From Alphaproteobacteria bacterium (GTDB lineage Bacteria > Pseudomonadota > Alphaproteobacteria > CAAHEQ01 > UBA3637): a stretch of 32,892 bases of DNA. The notes below the pieces were generated by a model. That model made no database searches. It was not told the DNA's origin and saw nothing but the letters and a program-made list of their open reading frames with translations. Below, one piece after another: positions 1 to 9,704 of the stretch. The first letter of the stretch is position 1; each line of letters opens with the position of its first letter. The stretch lies in the NCBI GenBank assembly GCA_017647405.1, contig JAGCKR010000004.1:1-32892 (forward strand). The letters are read 5' to 3'. Both the position numbers and the translations under genes were made by a program.

Positions 1-2
1 GA

Positions 3-788
3 GAAGAACCGGCCAGAGCAAGTGTTTATGTGAAAGGCTTATATGATCGGGTGAACTCACTCACGGGTGATGGCTTCCGTATGCGCAGTAAAGGAGCCGT
101 TCTTGGTGTTCAATCAGCCGTAACGGAAGACTTGACAGTTGGGGTCGGGTATGCCGGCATTGACACAACGGCCAAAGAACCGCTCAGAAGAACGGAAGTT
201 AAAACCAACACAGGGTTTATCTCAGCGCAATATCAACCAAACAACTGGTGGGTCAGCGGTGTGGTCACATATTCTAGAAGCCAATATGATGAAGAAAAAC
301 ATATCCTCTCATCAACAGGCACAGCGAACTATGATGTGGATTCCGTTGGGGCTCAGATCACAACAGGATATAACATCAAAAAAGGCAAGGTCATCTTAAC
401 GCCGGAAGTTGGTGTTCGCTACTTAAATGCCAGACAAGAAGGATACACGGATTCTTTGGGCACAACGGTTCAAGGAACAAATTCTGACTTTGTGACCACA
501 ATGGCAGGCTTTAAAGTTGGCGCTGATCTTGGATGGGTTCGCCCGTTAGCCGGAGTGATGGTTGGATATGATGTGATCACCGATGATGTGTCATCCGTCA
601 ACACGTTGGCAAATGGCGCAACCTATACCATCCAAGGCAAGGCGCTTGATAGACTGAGCACAACGGTTGTTGCCGGCTTTGGGATGGATTTAGGCGATAA
701 CGCCACCTTGAAGCTTGAATATAACGGCAACTATCGTAAAGAATACTTGGATCACAGCGGTATGCTTCGCTTAGAGTGGAAATTCTAA
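3..788 (+). CDS. Autotransporter beta-barrel domain, C-terminal part (5' end outside window)
   Basis: The reading frame is open from the first bases, so the gene begins upstream and only its last ~262 codons are here. The visible part is the C-terminal outer-membrane barrel of a type V autotransporter (PF03797 type). It shows alternating amphipathic strands, repeated aromatic and glycine-rich turns (for example GVGYAGID, GVRYLNARQEGY) and a closing strand ending LRLEWKF. A terminal Phe is the usual BAM-recognition signature of outer-membrane barrels. The length fits a complete barrel of about 260-280 residues. The secreted passenger lies outside the window, so its function is unknown. A GTG at position 30 could start an ORF, but it sits inside a continuous frame and is not a convincing start. 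The segment is near 47% GC on two counted lines, well above its neighbours. A bidirectional terminator follows about 20 bases after the stop. Confidence 0.88.
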   Translation, partial: EEPARASVYVKGLYDRVNSLTGDGFRMRSKGAVLGVQSAVTEDLTVGVGYAGIDTTAKEPLRRTEVKTNTGFISAQYQPNNWWVSGVVTYSRSQYDEEKHILSSTGTANYDVDSVGAQITTGYNIKKGKVILTPEVGVRYLNARQEGYTDSLGTTVQGTNSDFVTTMAGFKVGADLGWVRPLAGVMVGYDVITDDVSSVNTLANGATYTIQGKALDRLSTTVVAGFGMDLGDNATLKLEYNGNYRKEYLDHSGMLRLEWKF

Positions 789-805
789 GAAGGTGCAACA
801 AAAAG

Positions 806-833
806 AAAAGGCGGTTTAAAACCGCCTTTTTTA
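806..833. terminator. Bidirectional intrinsic terminator
   Basis: A perfect GC-rich stem (AAAGGCGGTTT at 807-817 with its complement at 819-829) is flanked by A-runs on the left and T-runs on the right. It lies between the convergent autotransporter and glycosyltransferase genes and can terminate both. Confidence 0.9.
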
Positions 834-834
834 A

Positions 835-2181
835 TTATTTTTGAATATATTTATTTTCTTTTTTATCGAATTCAAATTTTTCCACATCATAATAAGGATT
901 ATTCCATTTAATTTCGATACGCCCATTTCCTTTTTTGATAAGAATTCCACAATCTTGATTTGAGAATCTGCAATATTCATTTTTTTCTTTATTTATCAGA
1001 TACATTTCATCTTCCCAATAATTATGTTTCAAAATAAAGGTATTATCCCCATATGTTTGATAATATCCATTTTCAATATTTAACTTAAATTTTAAAGGAG
1101 CAATATTTTCAAAAGTTAGAATCAATATATCATCTTGTTCTTGAACATCAACTTTTTCTTTTGTTGAATGGCGAACATATCCATCCCCTTCTTTAGAAAT
1201 AAAATCTTCCCATCCCAAATGTTTCACATAATATGCATCACGCGAATTTTTTGGACAATTATTTAAACGATATCTGGTAAGTGATTCTTGATCAATGATA
1301 TTTTTTTCCTCATTTATATGTGAGATTTTTTCAAGCATTTGACATTCCGTTACCGGCGTATGAAGTGTTTCAATTTCTTCCGGTTCAGGTTTATAAAATC
1401 TAGAAATAAGTTCTGCATGTATTTTATTAGAATTTATTGCCATTTTTTTATAATATTCAGGAACATTTGTACTATGCCGGCGAATCAATGTTAATGGTTC
1501 ATAAATTGTGATAATCTTTCCGCCATTCATAATAAATTGTTTCCAAAAATCATAATCTTCAGCAGCTTCATATTCTGTGTCATATTTTATATTATGTTTT
1601 TTTATAAATTCTGATCTAAACATAGCTGCCGGATTTGGAAATGTGTTTTTAAACATCATTGAAATTGAAAAATCATTATTAATTTTATGATAATCATCCC
1701 ATTTCAAAAAAACATCCGGATCTAATTTTTTTTCAATATCATATGTTGCACCACTTACAGCTTGTACATCGGGATTTTCTTTTAAAACTTTTAACGATTT
1801 TTCAAGACGGTTCGGAAACGCTTGATCATCAGAATCCATAATAGCAATATATTTTCCTCTAGCCAGTTCCAATGACTTATTTCGAGAGGCAACTAATCCC
1901 TCATTCTTTTCGTTTTTAATAATTTTAATTCGACTATCTTGCTTTGCATATCCGGTTAAAATCTTTTCGGTATGGTCTGTTGATCCATCATCAACAATAA
2001 TAAATTCAAAATCTTTATAGGTTTGATTCAAAATTGATTTGACGGCTCTTGACAACAAATCCGCCCGATTATATGTTGCCATAATAACAGAAACTGTTGG
2101 TTTTGAAAAATGACAATATGTTGCTCCGGAAACTAAAAGAAATAAAGCGGTCCCCACGCCTAATAAAAATTTTTTGCTCAT
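835..2181 (-). CDS. Family 2 glycosyltransferase with N-terminal membrane anchor and unknown C-terminal domain
   Basis: 448 residues from the preferred start. Residues ~5-22 form one hydrophobic segment. Residues ~28-245 are a GT-A fold family 2 domain: VSVIMATYNR strand, VDDGSTD at 63-69 (nucleotide binding), DSDD at 116-119 (metal-binding DXD-type motif) and EDYDFW at 208-213 (usual position of the catalytic base). Such enzymes transfer sugars from NDP-sugars to glycans or lipids; donor and acceptor cannot be read here. Residues ~290-448 are a lysine- and aromatic-rich region I do not recognise. I chose the ATG at 2179-2181 because an AGGTGAGG Shine-Dalgarno site lies just upstream; the GTG three codons earlier lies inside that site. 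GC is very low (a counted line gives 22%), and there is no polysaccharide cluster around it. Arginine and lysine before the hydrophobic segment would predict an outward-facing catalytic domain, which is puzzling. Confidence 0.85.
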   Translation of the reverse strand: MSKKFLLGVGTALFLLVSGATYCHFSKPTVSVIMATYNRADLLSRAVKSILNQTYKDFEFIIVDDGSTDHTEKILTGYAKQDSRIKIIKNEKNEGLVASRNKSLELARGKYIAIMDSDDQAFPNRLEKSLKVLKENPDVQAVSGATYDIEKKLDPDVFLKWDDYHKINNDFSISMMFKNTFPNPAAMFRSEFIKKHNIKYDTEYEAAEDYDFWKQFIMNGGKIITIYEPLTLIRRHSTNVPEYYKKMAINSNKIHAELISRFYKPEPEEIETLHTPVTECQMLEKISHINEEKNIIDQESLTRYRLNNCPKNSRDAYYVKHLGWEDFISKEGDGYVRHSTKEKVDVQEQDDILILTFENIAPLKFKLNIENGYYQTYGDNTFILKHNYWEDEMYLINKEKNEYCRFSNQDCGILIKKGNGRIEIKWNNPYYDVEKFEFDKKENKYIQK

Positions 2182-2190
2182 AATCCTCAC

Positions 2191-2214
2191 CTATAAAAAA
2201 TAAAACTTTTTCAT
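2191..2214 (-). other. Possible seven-codon leader ORF upstream of the glycosyltransferase
   Basis: On the minus strand an AGGAGGG site (2220-2226) lies five bases before an ATG (2212-2214), which opens the peptide MKKFYFL and then TAG (2191-2193). The stop touches the Shine-Dalgarno site of the glycosyltransferase, whose ATG is nine bases further on. This looks like a translated leader or a coupling device. However, the predicted -10 of the nearest promoter overlaps this ATG, so it matters only if transcription starts further upstream. Confidence 0.3.
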
Positions 2215-2242
2215 TATTACCCTCCTCTAAAAAAAAGTCAAG
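2215..2242 (-). promoter_or_regulatory. Candidate promoter, glycosyltransferase
   Basis: On the minus strand TTGACT is followed after 17 bases by AATAAT (5 of 6 to TATAAT). The -35 continues into a T-tract, as in three other promoters of this window. The -10 overlaps the start codon of the seven-codon leader ORF, so only one of the two may be functional. Confidence 0.45.
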
Positions 2243-2268
2243 TTTCACTACTATTTTTATGACATTAT

Positions 2269-2297
2269 TTGACTTTTTTGCTCTTTTTTGATATTTT
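2269..2297 (+). promoter_or_regulatory. Candidate promoter, DUF2130 gene
   Basis: TTGACT at 2269-2274, a 17-base spacer and TATTTT at 2292-2297. The -35 is followed by a T-tract. It is divergent from the glycosyltransferase promoter, and the two -35 regions form an inverted pair. Confidence 0.55.
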
Positions 2298-2322
2298 TCA
2301 CATAAACTAAAAGGAGAAGAAT

Positions 2323-3525
2323 ATGCCCGAAATTAAATGTCCAAAATGTCAAAATGTTTTTACAGTTAATGAATCAGATTATGAATTAATTGCCAGTCAA
2401 ATCAGAACAACTGAATTTCAAAAAGAATTAAAAGAAAAAGAAATTCAACTCGTAAAAGAAAAAAATAATGAAATTGCTTTATTAGAAGCAAAATTAAAAA
2501 ATGAAAAAGAAAAAGCGCTTTTTGATGTTTTACAAGAAATGGAAAGATTGAAAGCAAAAACATCTTCTTTTGAACAAGAAAAAGCTTTGGCTCTTTCCCA
2601 GGCACTTTCTATTCAAAAAGATGAAATCACTCTTAAAGAACAAGAAATTTTAAAGCTTAAAAGCGCCCTATCCGAAGCAAATAAAGATGCCTTAATTAAA
2701 GAAAAATCTTTAAAAGAAAATTTTGAAATTCAACTACGTGCTAAAGAGGAAACCATCTCTTTTTATAAAGATTTAAAAACAAAAATGTCCACCAAAATGG
2801 TTGGCGAAACACTTGAACAACATTGCGAAATCGAATTTAATAAATTGCGCGCAACAGCTTTTCCAAATGCTTATTTTGAAAAAGATAATGATGCAAAAAC
2901 AGGAAGTAAAGGTGACTATATCTTTAAAGAGGCAACAGCTGAAGGCGTTGAATTCATCTCAATTATGTTTGAAATGAAAAATGAAATGGATACCACTGCT
3001 ACCAAACATAAAAATGAAGACTTTTTTAAAGAGCTTGATAAAGATAGAAATGAAAAAGGATGTGAATATGCTGTTTTAGTTTCTCTTTTGGAATCAGAAA
3101 ATGAATTATATAATACAGGGATTGTTGATGTATCTCATAAATATCAAAAAATGTATGTCATCAGACCTCAATTTTTCATCCCAATTATATCATTACTCAG
3201 AAATGCCGCTTTAAATAGTGTTGAATACAAACGACAAGTAATTGAATTTAAAAATCAAAATATTGATATTTCTCATTTTGAAGAAGATATCAATGAATTT
3301 AAAGAAAAATTTTCAAGGAATTATCAATTAGCAAGTGATAAGTTTAAAAAAGCAATTGATGAAATTGATAAAACCATTGATCACCTTCAAAAAACAAAAG
3401 AGGCTCTGCTTTCTTCTGAAAATAATTTAAGATTAGCAAATAACAGAGCTCAGGATTTAACGGTTAAAAGATTAACCCGAAATAATCCTACCATGAAACA
3501 AAAATTTGAAGAACTAAAAAGTTAA
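2323..3525 (+). CDS. DUF2130 domain protein, coiled coil with possible nuclease fold
   Basis: 400 residues. The N-terminus carries a CPKC zinc-knuckle-like motif (residues 6-9), as usual in DUF2130 proteins. A charged Glu/Lys-rich region (~30-150) is predicted to be a long coiled coil, followed by the conserved DUF2130 core (~155-300). The core contains [11 protein letters not shown] (Glu162, Glu165), KGDY (Asp198) and FEMKNE (Glu217, Lys219). This order resembles the E...D...ExK active site of PD-(D/E)XK nucleases, but that is my inference. A second helical segment follows (~310-385). The ATG has a strong AAGGAG site. The function of the family is not established. The gene is alone between its promoter and a strong terminator, and its upstream half is very AT-rich. 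Confidence is high for the family and low for any activity. Confidence 0.8.
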   Translation: MPEIKCPKCQNVFTVNESDYELIASQIRTTEFQKELKEKEIQLVKEKNNEIALLEAKLKNEKEKALFDVLQEMERLKAKTSSFEQEKALALSQALSIQKDEITLKEQEILKLKSALSEANKDALIKEKSLKENFEIQLRAKEETISFYKDLKTKMSTKMVGETLEQHCEIEFNKLRATAFPNAYFEKDNDAKTGSKGDYIFKEATAEGVEFISIMFEMKNEMDTTATKHKNEDFFKELDKDRNEKGCEYAVLVSLLESENELYNTGIVDVSHKYQKMYVIRPQFFIPIISLLRNAALNSVEYKRQVIEFKNQNIDISHFEEDINEFKEKFSRNYQLASDKFKKAIDEIDKTIDHLQKTKEALLSSENNLRLANNRAQDLTVKRLTRNNPTMKQKFEELKS

Positions 3526-3558
3526 AAAAAACCACCGATAAACTCGGTGGCTTTTTTT
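3526..3558. terminator. Bidirectional intrinsic terminator
   Basis: A perfect 7-bp stem (CCACCGA at 3532-3538 with TCGGTGG at 3544-3550), five-base loop, A-run before and T-run after. It serves the convergent DUF2130 and YqaA-like genes. Confidence 0.92.
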
Positions 3559-3560
3559 TA

Positions 3561-4160
3561 TTAAAACAATTTAATAAGTGCAAATCCACCAATCAATAAC
3601 ACAAAGAAAACAATTGAGAGCCAACCTAAATTCTTTTCAATATAATTTTTCATCGGCTCACCCCATTTCCAAAGCAACCAAGCGATTAAAAAGAATCTGA
3701 TACCTCTGGCCAATAATGAAGCAATCCCAAAAACAAATAAATTCAAACCAGTAACCCCACTTGCAATCGTGATAATCTTATAAGGGAACGGTGTAATACC
3801 TGCCCCAAAAACAATCCAAGAGCCATAATTATTATAGTATGTTTTAAAGGTTTCAAATTTATCTGTTGCCCCATAAAACTCCAAAATGGGAATTCCAATG
3901 GTATCATAAAGAAAGTAACCGATAGCGTAACCAAAAAATCCGCCTAAAACACTTGAAAGAGTTGTATATAACGCTATTTTAAAAGCCTTTGTTCTAGCCG
4001 TTAAAATAAGAGGAATTAAGAATAAGTCTGGCGGAATAGGAAAAAAAGAACTTTCAATAAATGAGATAGCACACAAAACAGGAAGGGCCCATTTCCCTCC
4101 AACAAGGCCCATACACCAATCGTAGGTGCTTTTCATCATTTTATTCCATAAATTCAACAT
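3561..4160 (-). CDS. YqaA/DedA-like (SNARE-associated family) inner-membrane protein
   Basis: 199 residues from the preferred ATG at 4158-4160. An upstream ATG at 4169 would put the GGGA ribosome site directly against it, while the 4160 start leaves about nine bases. Several hydrophobic segments are visible (roughly residues 22-50, 60-85, 120-150 and 175-198). Motifs typical of the DedA/VTT fold are FIESSFFPIPPD, with an acidic residue in the first re-entrant loop, GYAIGYFLYD, and GAGITPFPYKIITIASG, the second re-entrant loop. DedA proteins act in the inner membrane and are linked to lipid-carrier (undecaprenyl phosphate, phospholipid) translocation; YqaA-type members are poorly characterised. 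The gene appears monocistronic. Confidence 0.83.
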   Translation of the reverse strand: MLNLWNKMMKSTYDWCMGLVGGKWALPVLCAISFIESSFFPIPPDLFLIPLILTARTKAFKIALYTTLSSVLGGFFGYAIGYFLYDTIGIPILEFYGATDKFETFKTYYNNYGSWIVFGAGITPFPYKIITIASGVTGLNLFVFGIASLLARGIRFFLIAWLLWKWGEPMKNYIEKNLGWLSIVFFVLLIGGFALIKLF

Positions 4161-4183
4161 GATTGACATTCCCTTTTTTGTTA

Positions 4184-4189
4184 ATTATA
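4184..4189 (-). promoter_or_regulatory. Candidate -10 element, YqaA-like gene
   Basis: A perfect TATAAT on the minus strand lies about 24 bases upstream of the chosen ATG. No well-spaced -35 is visible; TTGATA is present but only 14 bases away. Confidence 0.35.
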
Positions 4190-4236
4190 CTAAAAAAATA
4201 CTTTATCAAACATATCTTTTTTAGAAAGGAAAAGCA

Positions 4237-4701
4237 ATGAAAAAATTTCTCTTTTTAATATTGTTTTCAATCGGTTTAGCCGGTTGTGCCGATAATTATG
4301 CAAATACATCTTATTCAAATTATGATATCGGTGCTCAAGGAGCAGTTCAAATGGGACGAATTGTTCAAATGATTCCTGTTAAAACAACCGGTTCAGACAG
4401 TATTGGAACAGCAACAGGTGCTGTTGCAGGAGCAGCGGCTGGTTCTATGATTGGGGGAAATACAGCTGTTAATATTATTGGAGGTGTTGGAGGAGCCTTG
4501 CTTGGTGGAATGCTTGGTTCAACAACAGAAAAAGCTTTAACAAGTACAAATGCTTATGAATTTATTATTCAAAAAACAAATGGCTCTTATGTTTCTTTAG
4601 TTCAAACAAATGAACTCGCTCTACGCCCAGGTGATAATGTTTGGATTTCAACAACGAATGGGGTAACAAGAATCAGATCAAGAGCAACAACTTATTATTA
4701 A
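4237..4701 (+). CDS. Glycine-zipper outer-membrane lipoprotein (SlyB / 17-kDa antigen-like)
   Basis: 154 residues. The N-terminus is a lipoprotein signal peptide with lipobox LAGC and Cys17 as the lipidated residue. The centre (~residues 62-108) is a glycine-zipper two-helix region rich in GxxxG spacing, as in SlyB, PcP and the rickettsial 17-kDa antigen (TGAVAGAAAGSMIGG, then GGVGGALLGGMLGS). The C-terminal ~45 residues form a small beta-rich domain (LALRPGDNVWIS), also typical of this family. The protein is expected in the outer membrane with a structural or stress-buffering role. A ribosome site (AAAGGA) precedes the ATG and a terminator follows the stop at once, so it is a single-gene unit. 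Confidence 0.87.
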   Translation: MKKFLFLILFSIGLAGCADNYANTSYSNYDIGAQGAVQMGRIVQMIPVKTTGSDSIGTATGAVAGAAAGSMIGGNTAVNIIGGVGGALLGGMLGSTTEKALTSTNAYEFIIQKTNGSYVSLVQTNELALRPGDNVWISTTNGVTRIRSRATTYY

Positions 4702-4728
4702 AAAAAGAGGCTTCCGCCTCTTTTTTTA
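4701..4728 (+). terminator. Intrinsic terminator after the lipoprotein gene
   Basis: AGAGGC (4706-4711), loop TTCC, GCCTCT (4716-4721), then a run of T. The stem also pairs through the flanking A and T runs. Confidence 0.9.
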
Positions 4729-4737
4729 TCAAATAGA

Positions 4738-4766
4738 AAAAGCGGAAAACAAACTCCGCTTTTTTC
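4738..4766 (-). terminator. Intrinsic terminator after gyrB
   Basis: AGCGGA (4741-4746) pairs with TCCGCT (4755-4760). Read on the minus strand it ends in a T-rich tract just past the gyrB stop. Confidence 0.82.
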
Positions 4767-4781
4767 TTTTTTTCACTTTTC

Positions 4782-8367
<3,586 letters not shown>

Positions 8368-8381
8368 CTTTATCCCACAAT

Positions 8382-9497
8382 CTAAACACGCATTGGCATT
8401 AAAACAAACAAAGAAGCATTATCCGTTTCATCCTGCAAAATAACAGGACTTGTTCCATCTTGCAACTTCATACGAACCGTATCACCTTTGATTTGACCTA
8501 AAATATCAAGCAAATAGCGATAGTTAAAACCAATTTCAAGAGAGTCATTATCATAGATGGCATCCATTTCATCTTCTGCAGAACCTTCATCAGCTGAAGC
8601 TGCGAAAACCTGCAATAATCCATTGGAAATAGACAATTTAATTCCTCTTGATTTTTCAGAAACAACGGCAACACGTTCGATAACATTCGTTAATGTTTTA
8701 ACATCTGCCTGCAAAATTTTATCATTATTAACAGGAATAACTTTTTCATATTCCGGATATGTTCCATCAATCAAACGTGAAGATAAAACAACATCATCCA
8801 AAACAAAACGAATTTGATTGGCGGATAAAGAAACTTCAACCTCACCATTTGATTCCGTTGCTAATTTTGACAACTCATTAATTGTTTTTCTTGGAATAAT
8901 AATCCCCGGCATTCCTTGAGCGCCTTCCGGCAAACGAATACCTGAACAAGCCAATCTGTGACCATCTGTGGCAACTGCTGTTAAATGAGAGTCTTCACCT
9001 GTTTTTTCATGCATATAGATCCCATTCAAATTATATCTGGTTTCTTCCATTGAAACGGCAAAACCTGTTTTTGCAATCAAACCAACCAAATCCGTTGCCA
9101 ACATTTTAAATGTAAACGGCGTATTTTCCTGAGCCATTGAAGGAAATCCTTCTGCCGGCAAACTGGCTAAAACAAACTTAGAACGACCAGAAACAAGCAA
9201 AACTTGAGAACTTTCTTCCAAATATGAAAGTTGAACTTGAGAACCGTCTGACAATTTTTTCACAATATCATAAAGCTTATGAGCCGGAATCGTAACGGCC
9301 CCTTGACTTTCAACAGCTGCCGGAATGCGCTCTGTAATTTCAATTTCATTATCCGTTGCCCGAAGCAACACTTCATCAGCACCAGCCTCAACTAAAACAT
9401 TTGAAAGAACAGGAATTGTTTGACGTCTTTCCACCACACTTTGAATGTGAGAAAGAGCTTTTAACAAAAGTCCCCGCTCAATGGTTAATTTAATCAT
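8382..9497 (-). CDS. dnaN: DNA polymerase III beta sliding clamp
   Basis: 371 residues, standard for the beta clamp, which dimerises around DNA and tethers polymerase III. The opening MIKLTIERGLLLKAL, the ERRQTIPVLSNVL segment of domain I, LNGIYM and ATDGHRLA of domain II, and the C-terminal LMPMRV (binding-pocket residues) are characteristic. It is the first gene of the dnaN-recF-gyrB operon. A good promoter lies directly upstream (-35 TTGAAT, -10 TAAAAT). dnaA, which commonly precedes dnaN, is absent; the next gene upstream is a divergent Lon-like protease. Confidence 0.98.
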   Translation of the reverse strand: MIKLTIERGLLLKALSHIQSVVERRQTIPVLSNVLVEAGADEVLLRATDNEIEITERIPAAVESQGAVTIPAHKLYDIVKKLSDGSQVQLSYLEESSQVLLVSGRSKFVLASLPAEGFPSMAQENTPFTFKMLATDLVGLIAKTGFAVSMEETRYNLNGIYMHEKTGEDSHLTAVATDGHRLACSGIRLPEGAQGMPGIIIPRKTINELSKLATESNGEVEVSLSANQIRFVLDDVVLSSRLIDGTYPEYEKVIPVNNDKILQADVKTLTNVIERVAVVSEKSRGIKLSISNGLLQVFAASADEGSAEDEMDAIYDNDSLEIGFNYRYLLDILGQIKGDTVRMKLQDGTSPVILQDETDNASLFVLMPMRV

Positions 9498-9519
9498 TTT
9501 AAACTTCCTCTTTTTCTTA

Positions 9520-9548
9520 ATTTTATTGAATTAAATACCGTTATTCAA
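9520..9548 (-). promoter_or_regulatory. Candidate promoter of dnaN-recF-gyrB
   Basis: On the minus strand TTGAAT (9543-9548), 17-base spacer, TAAAAT (9520-9525), about 20 bases before the dnaN ATG. Confidence 0.65.
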
Positions 9549-9704
9549 AATAAATAAAACAGCTAAGGTTACTATAAAATATTTTTTCAAAAAAAGACAC
9601 AAAAAAAACACATTTTTAAAACTTTTTTGAGATTTTTTGATAAACATCTTTTTTTTAGAATAAAAAAAGGTTATAAGAAGAAAAACATGTATGGGAGACA
9701 AAAA

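Noticed and set aside
4161-4169. Upstream ATG for the YqaA-like gene
   Set aside because: The GGGA ribosome site would touch this ATG with no spacing; the next ATG is well placed.
9627-9704. Longer N-terminus of the Lon-like protein from a TTG at 9627 or ATG at 9687
   Set aside because: The extra sequence has no family-like motif, and the ATG at 9705 has a well-spaced GGGAGA site.
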